A stretch of 64,000 nucleotides of DNA from Valencia hispanica. Lineage: Eukaryota; Chordata; Actinopteri; Cyprinodontiformes; Valenciidae. Shown one piece after another: positions 13,201 through 23,190 of this stretch (positions are counted from its first letter, which is position 1; each line of letters opens with the position of its first letter). The translations under genes were made by a program, and so were the position numbers. The notes under the pieces were generated by a model that was not told the DNA's origin, made no database searches, and was given only the letters and a program-made list of their open reading frames with translations. The stretch is from assembly GCA_963556495.2 (NCBI GenBank), contig OY747712.1, positions 20,323,235 to 20,387,234 of the forward strand, given 5' to 3'.

Positions 13201-16200
13201 AACCAGCCTAGTGCTGTTCCTTTGATCCTTGAAACATGTTGAAGCCTTTCTAAGAGAATATTGTTATCAACTGTGTCAAAAGCAGGACTGAGATCTAACA
13301 AGACCAGAACAGACACCAGTCTATTATCTGAGGCCGTGAGAATATCATTAGTAACCTTCACCAGTGCTGTTTCAGTGCTATGATGAGCTCTAAAATCTGA
13401 CTGAAATTCTTCAAATGGGTCGTTACTGTTTAGATACTCACATACTTGATTAGCAACTATTTTCTCAAGGAATTTAGATAAGAAAGGAATGTTAGATATA
13501 GGTCTAATTAACTAAGTCATCTTGATCGAGGGAAGTTTCTTAAGTAAAGGTTTAATTACAACAACCTTTAATTCCTGTGGTACCTAGCCATTGACTACTT
13601 ATTTAAGGATAGATTCATCATATCTAAAATGGAGTCAGTAACCAAAGGGAACACTTCCTTTAATAATTTGGTTGGGATTGGGTCCAACATACAAGTTGAT
13701 GGTTTAGACTAATATTTTTGATAATTCCGAAAGCTCGAATGTATCAAAACAATCAAAGCACAAATGAGGTTATACAGTTCTCTCCGATGCTGCCTCACTT
13801 ACTGAAAGAGACGTATACATGTTTGGGAGGATGCCAAGGATTTTACTTTAATAGAATTTATTTTATTTATGAAGGATCACATAGAGTCATCACTACTAAG
13901 CTGGGGGAATAGTTGGCTCAACAGAGCTATGACTCTGTGTAGGTTTGGTGACTGTACTAAAAAGAAACCTGGATTGTTCTTATTCGCCTCTATTAATGAT
14001 GAAAGATATGCTGTTCTAGCTTGTGGAAAGAGCTTTTTATACAGCAGTAGACTATTTTTCCAGGTTACATACGAATCCTATATGTGTGTAGAGCACAATT
14101 TTCTCTCCAATTTCCTAGTTTTCTGCTTTGGGTTATTTTTCTTCTACCTCACAATTATGGACTACTTTGTATTGGTCTGTCACATAAAATCCCAGTAATG
14201 TCCCTTGACCCTTTTGTTATACACCAAGTAAGTGAAAAAGGGTCTGAGGGTGTGAATACTTTTGCAAGATGCTGTTACTCACATGACAAGTGATATTAAT
14301 TTTTAACCAAGGTTGTTTCAAGTAGACAATCCACCATTTTCACAGCTTGCAACACTTCGGTTTGTTTTGCAAGAGAACTTGACTCTTGAATTTTCACCTC
14401 CTGCCGCAATAACCAAAATACAATAAGATGAACACAAACAGACGTCAAACGAGCTCTGCAGAAATCCACTATTGTTTTATTTCTGTATTTCACTTCTCTT
14501 ATAAATGTAATCTTTCTCATGTATTCTAAAAGGCTGGTCAGAGGCATTGAAGGGTATGTAGTTTTCTTGCTGCAGGAGGTGACCCCAAGAACCTAAAAAT
14601 ATTTGGTAAAAACAAAATGTTCCAAAATAGCAGGTTTACAGATTATTTTGAAATAGCAGTCTGTTAACAAAGCATGCTTGTAAGTCACGTTTGTTCTGTT
14701 TTTTCTTTTTTGTTTTTTTTTATAAAAACAGAAAAGGTAAATTTTGTAAATGTGGTCTTGCAGAGCTTTTATGTATACAGATTTGTGAAGTAAAAAGTGC
14801 TCATGCTTAATCTTTGAAGCTAATCATGCCAAATAATAGAACAAACCTATATTTAGTTCCACATGAACATACACTACTACCACCTGTGTCATGTAATGCA
14901 GCCATATTTGTGTGTTTCATACAGAACTACATTTTAAACCAACCACAGCTGTTATCATACTGTATCATACCATCAAAATATTTGTATTTCCAGACTGTGT
15001 GGGCGTCCCTTCTGCTACTATTGCTGCAGCAACACAGTGAGCACCCAGCAGGGCGGCAACAGAGAGCGATGCTGTATCGACTGCTACAACCAGCACAGCG
15101 CAGTAGTTGAGCGCCACCCACAGGTCGACATCACTCACAACACTCCTGCGTCTCCATTTAGCCGCTTGTTGCAGACTGGACGATCTTTAGCTGGTGTTAC
15201 AGGTGAAACATGATCTCACACATTCCCACAGTCAGAGGTTGTTTCAGCAGGTTTCCATTTTGATGAAATGCACAGTCCATGAAAAGCATGATGAGTCCAA
15301 TAATAAACATGATGAATATTTTTCTTCAGGAGAGAATGAAGGTGAAAAGCCAGATGATGGTGTTTTTGACATTATCACAGAGGAGGAAGTCAGTGGAGTT
15401 TATGACAATGACTCTTTTAACAAGGCCTGCTCTCCTGGACACGACCAGCAGGGGGAAGCACAACTGTAATTATCTTACAAACACATGATGATGACATGCA
15501 CACAGACAACAGGACGTATGAACACTAGTGCATATTTAGTCCAACTTTAAGGAAAATGAATTTTACATCTTTATTTTTATAGTACCTGGGACCTCACTCT
15601 CCTTTAACTCAACTATTTGAGATGAAATTCAGATTAAATTGTGTTGTAAAGGACACTTCAATCAACTATAACATTATGAACAGTGACAGTTAACAGTAAA
15701 AAACATTAACTGGGTCATACATCTTAGGCATTCTCTGCTTGAACATTTTTAACATTGAATTTGTCAATCTTAGCCCAACTTTATCTTGAGACAGTTCATG
15801 ATGGTTGTTCTGAAGATGCATTGTCAACACTGCTGCTCTTGTTGACCCATGTTGCTTGATCCATTAGATGATACAGTACTATAAAAGTTAATTGCTGTTT
15901 TCAATAAACCTTGTTCGAACGCCTTCCTAAAGAATCGCAGTTTGTCCATTACGAAATGTATAGATTTTATTTATACTTTATTTTACCAGAAAAGATGCAT
16001 GGAGATTTGATTTTTTTTACAAGGCTGTCCTAAAAACATTGATAATTTTCCTCTTAAAAAAAACATTAAGTCACAACAAAATGTCATTATGTTGTATATA
16101 GCTGGTGAAAATTTTATCTGTTTGCTCCGGCACTTTCTCTGGCATCTACTTAAAAGGACAAATTTGACTGAAAAACTGAAAAAAGTTTTAAAATTGTAAA

Positions 16201-19200
16201 CTTTAAACCTTGGAAACCTTTATACATGTGACCAGCCCATGCCAACCTAAAAAACTAAACAAAACTGCATAGATGAACATGGATATATTTCTGTTTCATT
16301 CATTCACGTGTGATGAGTTTACAAAGGTTTTTTTTTTTTTTTTTTTTCTGGCTCAGAAACAACAGTGCCACTACAGGAGCCTCTACATCAGAAGAAGCTG
16401 AGGACATCAGTGCTGCCTTACAGGATGCAGAGATCTGTCTCTTGAAGTCTGGGGAACTAACGTAAGTTTCACTTGAAGTGAAAGTTACCCTGGAAAACCA
16501 AGAGTGAAGTAAAATATGTTTACCGTTCCACATGGTGTGGCTTTTCTTTCGAAGAGGAAATGGCAGAATGTTATTCTTTATTTGAACGTAATCTCTGAAG
16601 TGGGAATCGAAAATCTAAACTGTGTTCCATGAACATAGAGAATATTTGTTTTAATTCTGTTGCATGGTTACAGCAGGTTTAGCTTGTGGTTAACGAACAA
16701 AAGCCTAATATCCCTGAGTCAGAACCATCTGCCTTTTCCAAGAGCTGCTGATCCATGTGCTAAATCCTTCTACTGAAGCTAAAATTTACTTTTGGACTCC
16801 AGACAATATTATCTGACTTGTGCTGCTTTTTTCTAGTTTGTGACCTTTGCAGACAATTTCTTTAAATGGAATTGGTTGTAACATCTTATCAAACCAAAGC
16901 CTTCCATTTGTAGGTTACGGCATGTACTTGAAAAAGTTCTTTAAGCATTTTGTTGCACCATTTGCTTGAGCCTGAAAATGTGAAGTTAATGGAATCTGTA
17001 GGATTTTACTTTAAATCTCCCATTGCCTTTATTTTAAGCTACTAAAATCTAATTGGTTTTATAAGCAATGACAAATAGTTTCAGTAAATCACTGTTCTAG
17101 AATAAAAGTGTGTTCACTTGATAGAAATAGGTGTTGCACAATATCAGGAAAGTGTGTAACTGTGATTATTTTGCTGCTACTACTGTTTTACGAACAGCTG
17201 TTTTTCTACCATCTCAAGGTCACCAACACTTTTTGTGGCCGTTGGCATCGCAGCCACTAACCTCAACAGTGGGGCAAAGAAGTATTTGGCAGTCACCGAT
17301 TGTGCAAGTTGTCCCACCTAAAAAAAAGATGAGAGAGGTCTCTAATTTTCATCATAGGTACACTTCAACTGTGAGAGAAAGAATGTAAAAAAAAATCCAG
17401 GAAATCATATTGTATGATTTTTAAATAATTCATTTGTATAATGGTGTAGAAAATAAGTATTTAGCACCTACAAACAAGCAAAAATTCTTGCCCTCACAGA
17501 CCGGTTACTTCTTTTTTAAGAAGCTCTTCTATCCTCCACTTGTTACCTGTATTAATGGCACCTTTTTGAACTTATCTGAATAATAGACACCTGTCAACAC
17601 CTTCATATCATTGAAGATGAAATGTGGTAAAAAGCATTTCAAGGTTCTGGATTGGCCTAGCCAGTCTCCAGACCTCAATCCAATAGGTATTCTGTGGAGG
17701 AAGTTGAAAGTCCGTGTTGCTCAGCGACGGCCCCAAAAAGTCTCAGCTTTATAGAAGATCTGCATGGAAGAATGGGCCAAAAAACCAGCAACATTGTGTG
17801 ATTTCCTGGATTTTGTTTTATACATTCTGTCTCTCACAGTTGAAGTGTACCTAAGTTGAAAATGATAGACCTCTCTCATTTTTTTTAGGTGGGACAACTT
17901 GCACAATCGGTGGCTGCCAAATACTTTTTTGCCCCCTGTATAAATTAAGTATGAGCATTTAAGACAGGGAAAATCTTTCAGAGTGCTAAAATAATAATGG
18001 AATGCAGAACTTTCTGCCAAATTCTGCATTGAAATAGTCCTTTGCAATTACAATATTTCTCACATTGAGAAGGCGACTGCAATTTAATTTATGTTGCAGC
18101 TCTAATAGAAAAACACTGCTTCAATTTTATTGTACAGATAGATTGTACCCACTTACAATATATAGCACTCAGGTTCTGACTGCATGTCTATGTAGGAACT
18201 GAAAACCACTGAGCTTTATACTGTATGAAAACCACATACAGTGCCTTGCAAACGTATACATATCACTTTCTTTTTTTCACAATTTGTCACATTAGTAACT
18301 CTAAACTTTAATATATTTTAGTGACATTTGTGACACATACACCAAGTAGTGTACAATTGTGAACTGGAATAGAAATGATACATTGTTACAGTAAAATTCT
18401 GAAAACCAAGGAACACAGCAGATAGGTCAGGAGTATAGTTGTAGGGAGTTGGAGAAATCTTATTGAGAGTCTGTGGTATGACTTAAAACTGATGTTCACA
18501 GACTCCATCCATTCTGGCAGAGCTACAGTTATTTTGCAAAGAGGAAAGGGCAAACAATTGAGTCTCTAGTTGTGAGATTCTGGTGGGGACTTGGAGCTGT
18601 AAGTGCAATGAAAGTTTGTTCTACCTATTATTGGTTGTCATTTATTTTTTGCTTTTTTGCAACTTTGTATGGCAGTAAATGGTCCAGATTTTTTTTTTTT
18701 ACTTTTTTTAGATCAAAAATGTGTTTTAGAGTGGTTTCTATGGTAACTTATTGGAAACTACTTGTTATGTGCCTTTAGGCTCTCTGTCTGCCTGACAGTG
18801 GACGACATCTCAAAATTTGGGGAGAGCTCTAGGGAGCTCTTCATCAAGTCGAGCTGTTACAGCATCATCCCCATTACAATGACTTCTCCTGGGCCCACTG
18901 TGTCCTGGACCTTCACCTCTGAACCAAAGAGCATCTCTTTCAGTGTGGTCCATAGGGAGAGCCCAGAGACTCCGCTGGAGCAGGCCAAGGTAAGACAACA
19001 GCGATGGGTTTCTGTGACCTGTTGTTTTGTTTATTTTTTGTTTTTTTTGTTTTTCCCAGATCCAGTAAATTTCCACCATCTTTTGTAACAAAGACTGACT
19101 GTCTGAACATGCTGAACTACTCATATATGCTGAACATTTTAAAGATAAATATTTCACAACAGTATCATTCTAAAGCATTACTGTAATGTTAAGCTGTTTT

Positions 19201-22200
19201 TTTTTTTTGCTGTCCGAACATAACTTTTACAATAAGGTTTCTATGTCAGCACACTTTTTGTACAGACACACACGGCAATCATGTAGCGTATTAACATAAT
19301 TTTAAAAATATGCTCCTGAAGAGTCTAGTGTTTTCCCTCAGCAGTTCAAAAGGAGACCAAAATATGGCTCTGAATGATTTTGTTGCTCCAGAATAGCTGC
19401 AGCAACTGTTTGCTAACAGTCAAAGTATGTAAAGCTGTTTTCACTGACACCAGATGGCAAAGATCACCAGTTGTTTAACAACAGGTTTAAACAAAGCAAA
19501 ATATCAGCTGTGCGATGCAATGACTGTGTTACAGTCTTCCAAGTCCCTCAGGGAAATGGTCATCTATATTACAATGACAAGCCCTTCTGGTCCTTTACTG
19601 TATTACCATATGCTTTTAAGTAACAGTAATTTCAGTGTGCATCTGCAATAAGTTAGTAACCAGATATTGCTTTCATTGTTATGTTTTACATTCATTCACC
19701 CTGCTGCATATCAGGCATCAATAAGAATCAAACATCACAGCAAAAGACAAAATTAGCTGGACACTCATTAAATGCAGTTTCCAACTTTCATAATGATTTT
19801 TAACTCTAATATGCATTGCCCTTAGCTTTCTTCTGATGTTGATTCTTTTAAAACCTACAGTATCTGAACGTCTGTGTTAATAAAATTTCTTTTTGATAGG
19901 TTTTAATTCCGTTGACTCGCTGTAATTCGCATAAAGAGACGATACAGGGGGAGCTAAAAGTCAGAAACCCAGGAGAATACACACTCATCTTTGACAACTC
20001 TTTCTCCAGGTTAGTCCCTCACTCTTAGTGACTTATTTGTGTGCTGGTCAATTCACCTCTTCACTGTTTTGTGATTTTGAAATTTAGTTCATTGCTTCCT
20101 GACTTTTATCAGTCTAAAATAGTGTCATCTCTAGCTGGACGTTTTGCAGTAACCGTGTCAGTTCATAGCCACCTTCTTGTCAGTTTCTACCAGTCTAATG
20201 AATCTTTTGTACCATTTGATGTTTCATGTGATTCCCTTCTTCCGTTTTGCCTAATGTTTGAAAGAAAGGTGAAAATTTTACATTTTAACATTGACCAACG
20301 CAGAGGACCAGAATTATGATGTATAAAATATTCACATTTTATCTGTTTTTGCTTTTTTGACACACTTTAATGCTTCACATCTTTAAATAGTTTTTAATAT
20401 CAAATAAAGACAATCAAAATGAAAATAAAATGCAGTTTTCAAATTATATAATTTTCTTTTTAAACATAAAGCTATCCAAACTAGCCTGACCTTATGTAAA
20501 AAATTAATTGCCTCCAAAAATCGAAGTTAGTTTTGCCATTTTTTGCAGCAGCTGGCATCATGCTTTTGCAATAAATGCCAGTAATTTTTTATGTCACTGT
20601 GGAGGACCTGTTCTTTGCACAATATTTTTAATTCAGCCACATCTGAGGGATTTTGTGTGTGACACACAAGCTAATGGCAGGACATTCTTCATCCTGCTTT
20701 TGTGGTAGTCAGCAGAATTCATGGTTCCATCAATCATGCCAAGTTGTCCAGGATCTGAGGAAGCACAACAGCCCCACTCTGTCCCACTATTACTGTCATT
20801 TTGTGACCACCTGGATGATTTGTGGATACTTTCATGGAGTAATTTTGGTTGGACTGGTACTCACTGTGGTTCACTGGAGTCCTAAACCATTTTGAATGGT
20901 GTAACTGTTTCCAGAGTGATAGATGTCTATGACTATTTTCTCATCTATTATTGAATTTGTTCATTCAGATCAGTCTTTTGTCTGATTTCATTTTGTCAGA
21001 CATGTTCTATATAAGAGATTTCTTGATTCTACATGACCGTAATCGGCTCCAGTGTGGCTAGTGAAATTATACTCATGAATGTGCCTAATCCCAATTAATT
21101 ATTGATTCATCATGAAGAGTTAGGGTTACATTTTCACATAAGATCAGGGATAGGTTGGATTGCCCTTTTTCCCTTAGTAAATGATATCATTTGAAAATTG
21201 TATTTTGTATTTAATCTGGTTAATATTGTCTGATAAAAATGTGTGTCATGATCTTAACATTCAAATGTGACAGAAAAGCAAAAAGAGAAGAAATTTGCAT
21301 AGGAGCAAATATGTTTTTATTGCCTTGTATGTAAGTACATGTGTAAAAGATTAGGGATGTAACAATATTGACGACATCGCGCTATCGTGGTGGTAAAAGA
21401 GTCTCGATATTGTTGTGGTCGGGTTATGACATTAAAAGGGCAGGTGTCCGTCAAAAAGCAAGCGGAATAAGCACGTTGCCGCGGAACAAATCATTGTTGA
21501 CTACATAGACCATGATCCTTTGCGCTGCGTCGTCACAACAACCACTGTTGCACACTGTCCACACAACAAGCCAGCATGGCCAAGAGCGAAGAACAAACTT
21601 CAGCACACGTGGATACTAGGAAGGATGAAAACAACCCTGAAGTTGAGATTGTGCCAGCCCCTGCTGCTTTTAAATCAAATGTATGGAAAAATTGTGGTTT
21701 CCCCGCGTCACAAAAACACTAAAGGAGAGAAGGTGGCAGACAAACAATCGACTATGTGCAAGCACTGCCACACTAAACTGCAATACAACAACGGAAGCAA
21801 AAGCAACATGCGATGTCATCTGACGACCCATGTTCCTGAAAAGTTTACAGATTCTCTCACAAAGAAAGGTCAGTGTTTATCAGAAGGATTTTTGCCTGAC
21901 TATTTTTAAGGAGGTCTCTTCTTCTCCCTTACAATGCAGATCTTTTGATCTCGTTGATTAAAAACTTGAACATAAGCTAAATGATAGATCATTGTTTTTC
22001 AAAAGATTTTTTACCTGACTATTTTACTTAAGTTTAAGTTATGTTCCTGGAAACTTGTTTTAACCGGCGGCTTTTATTTGCGTAGCACGTTTATACCTGA
22101 CTTAACTTGATTTTTTTTTGCACTTAAAGGGAATTCTCTATTGTTTACAGTTTTTCTAGTTGTTTCTTAACTTGAACATTGCACATAACAAGAATCAGTA

Positions 22201-22773
22201 ATGCAACCGAATATTACTAAACAGTATATTGATGTTTCTGACTACAACGTGCACTTTAAAGGCACTAAGTGATCAGCGTTTTATTTTGTAATGATCCATA
22301 AATATAACCGTAAATTACCTGGTGACTGGCAAAAGTAGAATAAATATCAGTGTTTTTTTCTCTATTAACATCACAAACACAATATCGTGAGCTATTTAAC
22401 AATACCTTGAGCCTTTCCATAATATTGCAGTAAATATCGTACCGTGAGTTCAATCACGAAATCGTATCGTACTGTGAGATTTTGATATCGTTACATCCCT
22501 ATAAAAGATTAATATGTGGAGGAAGGAAATGATAGTGATGGAGGGACCAGATCTCTTTTTGAGTTGGAAATGGTTGTAGGAAAAGGAATGAAATGGGAGC
22601 GCATCAGTCAAAATATGGGGTTCAAAATAATGAAGAAGTGAATTGTCCATTAGCCAATATATCCATTCCCTCCTGTTCATTCCCCACTCTAACCATCCCT
22701 TTTGTCAATTAGGTTTATTTCAAAGAAAGTGCTCTATCATCTGAGTCTTGACAAGCCCACAGTCTATGATTAA
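4171..22773 (+). CDS. fyco1: FYVE and coiled-coil domain-containing protein 1, 3' twelve exons (5' partial)
   Basis: Adaptor that in vertebrates connects Rab7- and PI3P-positive autophagosomes and late endosomes, through LC3, to kinesin for plus-end movement. The joined exons 4171-4267, 4388-6778, 7750-7842, 9062-9180, 9314-9481, 9652-9792, 14994-15202, 15330-15465, 16357-16461, 18779-18989, 19900-20009 and 22713-22773 all have AG/GT borders and compatible phases, and give 1279 residues. Order: linker ([10 protein letters not shown]), coiled coil of about 1000 residues, FYVE finger, acidic LIR segment (VFDIITEEE), GOLD domain, stop after TVYD. With a RUN domain of about 230 residues upstream, the total would be near the human length of about 1480. 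The first base here completes a split Arg codon, so at least one exon precedes the window. The protein appears to stop a few residues earlier than the human one. Family assignment is firm. Whether this is the a or b fish paralogue cannot be told. Confidence 0.95.
4388..6778 (+). CDS. fyco1: fyco1 giant coiled-coil exon
   Basis: A single 2391-nt exon of 797 codons, open throughout, with acceptor TAG at 4385-4387 and donor CAG|GTCAGA at 6779. It encodes almost continuous heptad-patterned helix rich in Glu, Gln, Leu, Lys and Arg, as expected for the FYCO1 central rod that mediates dimerisation and carries the Rab7- and kinesin-binding regions. The segment [19 protein letters not shown] near 6420 is close to the mammalian protein and fixes the identity. 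A second acceptor CAG at 4403-4405 lies in the same phase and would drop six residues (AHGCLQ). The upstream site has the better pyrimidine tract. Confidence 0.95.
7221..7400. repeat. Tc1 terminal fragment in fyco1 intron
   Basis: TACTCTGCCTGGCAAAATTA followed by TTTGAAGGTTTTCACATTCG and a TTACAAC...TTAGTGGGATTCTATCTG run is the degenerate end of the common fish Tc1 class (TTGCAAAAGTATTCATACCC type). Confidence 0.55.
7750..7842 (+). CDS. fyco1: fyco1 coiled-coil exon (31 codons)
   Basis: Flanked by CTCCTCCAG and GTCAGT, phase 0 on both sides. It encodes [20 protein letters not shown] and a further 11 residues, continuing the heptads of the large exon. Confidence 0.9.
7928..8655. mobile_element. 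728-bp nonautonomous TTAA-target DNA transposon
   Basis: TTAA at 7924-7927 and 8656-8659 flanks inverted ends AGGAGTCATAACCT and AGGAGTCATGACCT (right end read in reverse). The interior is GC-rich and carries TCTCGCGAGA at 8067-8076. The TTAA duplication fits piggyBac or Kolobok superfamilies. The minus strand has a short coding-like remnant ([20 protein letters not shown]) that I cannot assign. Confidence 0.75.
9062..9180 (+). CDS. fyco1: fyco1 coiled-coil exon
   Basis: Acceptor CAG at 9059-9061, donor GTGAGA at 9181. It encodes [20 protein letters not shown] through LKENLS and ends inside an Arg codon that the next exon completes. Confidence 0.9.
9314..9481 (+). CDS. fyco1: fyco1 coiled-coil exon just before the FYVE domain
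   Basis: Acceptor CAG at 9311-9313, donor GTATAA at 9482. It encodes [20 protein letters not shown] through [20 protein letters not shown], which matches the conserved end of the FYCO1 rod (DLDDLNRTK-LEERLIELL in mammals). It ends in phase 2. Confidence 0.93.
9652..9792 (+). CDS. fyco1: fyco1 exon: end of rod and first half of FYVE zinc finger
   Basis: Acceptor GCAG at 9648-9651, donor GTGAGC at 9793. It encodes [18 protein letters not shown], nearly invariant in FYCO1, then the FYVE start: the first zinc pair CLGC (9740-9751) and WWLRKYNC. The basic motif reads RKYNCR instead of the canonical R(R/K)HHCR, and the usual WxxD before the first cysteine is not present (ETGRDVNYC). The finger continues only after a 5.2-kb intron. 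Confidence 0.95.
9975..10850. repeat. Interspersed repeat, copy 1 (pair with 33735-34255)
   Basis: CAAACTTTATTTATAAAGCA then TTCATACAAACATTGCAACTC is shared with 33745-33785, and the similarity continues through the GCAGAGGAAACACTGGA region. The end structure resembles a LINE 3' tail in minus orientation, but no ORF2 end is clear. Confidence 0.6.
10860..11395 (+). mobile_element. Tc1-like transposon remnant
   Basis: Bases 10915-10935 (GATCTTCCAAAAGATGG) and 11165-11270 (GTATTGGAATGACCCAGTT, CCAGTTGAGAAACTGTGG, CTCCATCCGGTCTGA) follow the order of Tc1 transposase DNA around the DLNPIENLW region. No open frame remains. Confidence 0.55.
12363..12480 (+). mobile_element. Short LINE 3' tail inserted in the antisense L2
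   Basis: AAGTGCCTTGAGATGACATC through TATATAAATAAACTGAATTG is the plus-orientation version of the tail found at 11409-11490 in minus orientation, so two tails face each other about 0.9 kb apart. The same tail ends copies at 47540-47600 and 58920-59010. Confidence 0.65.
12680..12953. mobile_element. 274-bp insertion with 8-bp target duplication
   Basis: GACATGCA occurs at 12672-12679 and 12954-12961, and the L2 coding sequence is interrupted exactly between them. The insert holds GGTATAAAA and GAATAAACA but no recognised coding or clear terminal inverted repeat. A small hAT MITE or a solo LTR are both possible. Confidence 0.55.
14130..14275. repeat. Tc1 terminal fragment
   Basis: TGGACTACTTTGTATTGGTC, CACATAAAATCCCAGTAA and GGTGTGAATACTTTTGCAAG are the 3' end of the abundant fish Tc1 type also seen at 7221 and 18241. 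Confidence 0.6.
14994..15202 (+). CDS. fyco1: fyco1 exon: second half of FYVE zinc finger
   Basis: It encodes [20 protein letters not shown] then [10 protein letters not shown], supplying the remaining zinc ligands (CRLC, CYYC, CIDC), so all eight are present. The Arg of the third PI3P motif is kept. An earlier in-exon CAG|GTCGAC at 15120 is not used as donor in this model because it gives phase 0, while the next exon needs phase 1. The site ACAG|GTGAAA at 15203 fits. The tail ([15 protein letters not shown]) is a low-complexity linker. Confidence 0.93.
15330..15465 (+). CDS. fyco1: fyco1 exon with the LC3-interacting region
   Basis: Acceptor TTCTTCAG, donor ACT|GTAATT. It encodes [20 protein letters not shown] and onward. 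[13 protein letters not shown] (15353-15391) corresponds to the FYCO1 LIR, with the aromatic Phe and the hydrophobic Ile three residues later set among acids. Reading past the donor gives an immediate TAA, so splicing here is required. The phase (CT + A = Leu) matches the next exon. Confidence 0.9.
15466..16356. other. fyco1 intron, nothing recognised
   Basis: AT-rich, no repeat family or ORF of note. It ends in a long T tract before the exon at 16357. Confidence 0.5.
16357..16461 (+). CDS. fyco1: fyco1 exon leading into the GOLD domain
   Basis: A 20-T run and CAG at 16354-16356 precede it; GTAAGT follows. It encodes [20 protein letters not shown] then [13 protein letters not shown]. The [10 protein letters not shown] string is conserved in FYCO1 just before the GOLD domain. 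Confidence 0.93.
17271..17940. mobile_element. Internally deleted Tc1-like element with both ends
   Basis: Inverted ends: GGGGCAAAGAAGTATTTGGC at the left and, in reverse, GGGGCAAAAAAGTATTTGGC at the right, each followed by CA(G)CCACCGATTGTGCAAG. Inside, CCAGACCTCAATCCAATAGG is the transposase DLNPI region. Most of the transposase is missing. The same family occurs at 50225-51861. Confidence 0.75.
18241..18690 (+). mobile_element. Tc1-like remnant
   Basis: It starts CAGTGCCTTGCAAACGTAT and contains GTCTGTGGTATGACTTAAAA and GACTCCATCCATTCTGGCAG, the end of a fish Tc1 transposase gene. Heavily decayed. Confidence 0.6.
18779..18989 (+). CDS. fyco1: fyco1 GOLD domain exon 1
   Basis: Acceptor TTTAG, donor AAG|GTAAGA. 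It encodes [40 protein letters not shown] and [19 protein letters not shown], the beta-strand core of the FYCO1 GOLD domain. It is strongly similar to the mammalian domain along its whole length. Confidence 0.95.
18990..19899. other. fyco1 intron, nothing recognised
   Basis: No repeat or ORF that I can support. Confidence 0.45.
19900..20009 (+). CDS. fyco1: fyco1 GOLD domain exon 2
   Basis: Acceptor GATAG, donor CAG|GTTAGT. It encodes [20 protein letters not shown] and [16 protein letters not shown], including the conserved RCNSHKE-IQG and Y-LIFDN-FSR signatures. Confidence 0.95.
20500..21335. mobile_element. Decayed fish DNA transposon (Tc1-like noncoding copy)
   Basis: It begins AATTAATTGCCTCCAAAAAT and ends near GCAAATATGTTTTTATTGCC. 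The interior includes GAATTCATGGTTCCATCAAT and AACAGCCCCACTCTGTCCCA, text typical of minus-oriented Tc1-type copies. A related fragment lies at 62740-63060. Confidence 0.55.
21352..22501 (+). mobile_element. hAT transposon with BED zinc finger exon, 1150 bp
   Basis: A perfect 8-bp target duplication TAAAAGAT flanks it at 21344-21351 and 22502-22509. The ends are TAGGGATGTAACAATAT and, in reverse, TAGGGATGTAACGATAT. An ORF at 21520-21909 encodes a BED-type finger ([20 protein letters not shown] then CHLTTH). The hAT dimerisation and catalytic parts are absent, so it is an internally deleted copy. It sits in the last fyco1 intron. Confidence 0.85.
21520..21909 (+). pseudogene. BED zinc finger fragment of hAT transposase
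   Basis: A 129-codon ORF. The C2H2-like BED signature CKHC-x15-H-x4-H lies near 21755-21830, preceded by a basic region. In full-length hAT (ZBED) transposases this domain binds the element ends. Here nothing follows it that resembles the RNase H-like core. Whether it is translated is unknown. Confidence 0.6.
22713..22773 (+). CDS. fyco1: fyco1 terminal coding exon
   Basis: Acceptor CAATTAG at 22706-22712. It encodes [19 protein letters not shown] and TAA at 22771, the last strands of the GOLD domain. The mammalian protein continues a few residues past this point. Confidence 0.95.
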
Positions 22774-23190
22774 GCTGGCCTTCTCTGAATGGGACAAAGG
22801 AGAACAGGTGCAGATCTGACTTTGTGTCAAGATGTTTACGTTCACGTGGATAGTTTCAAGGTAAAATGCTCTGACTCTTCAGCTGCAGACCGGCCTCTGT
22901 GAAAGGTTGTGGCATTTAAAAAGTGTCTCTTAGTTTTGCACACGAGGTGTTGAACGTCAGATGAGGTCTTATCATTGAAGAACAAAAGCTGCAAACAACT
23001 CACCAAAAGAGTGCTGCTTTGCAGAACATTGTCGTTATTAACAGTGTGTTGTTAAAGATGGTTTAAATGTAGCAATGATGATTTCTGTAGGCAGTTTGGA
23101 GGAGTAAAACTGTAGTTTGGTTTGTTGTGAGGTTTTGTTGGTTTTTATTTAACTCGTATCACAGAAGAGGTTCAGTGGTAAATAAAGATT
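22774..23190 (+). other. fyco1: Probable fyco1 3'UTR with poly(A) signal
   Basis: Sequence after the stop has no ORF or repeat signature. AATAAA occurs at 23181-23186, about 410 bases after the stop, in the context GGTAAATAAAGATT. Another AATAAA lies near 23725. The true cleavage site needs transcript data. Confidence 0.5.

Larger units (their letters stand above)
11409..14090 (-). mobile_element. L2-like LINE, antisense in the fyco1 FYVE intron
   Basis: Minus-strand reverse transcriptase pieces in order from high to low coordinates: [116 protein letters not shown] and [18 protein letters not shown]. The 3' tail runs to AATAAACTGAATTGAA at 11409. The motifs are those of the CR1/L2 group. Stops and two nested insertions (12363-12480 and 12680-12953) disable it. 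Confidence 0.85.

Noticed and set aside
13869..14198. 109-codon plus-strand ORF with hydrophobic end
   Set aside because: Lies in antisense L2 and Tc1 remnant sequence; no independent protein evidence.
15120..15128. Earlier donor CAG|GTCGAC ending the FYVE exon
   Set aside because: Gives phase 0, incompatible with the next exon. The donor at 15203 keeps the frame into the LIR exon.
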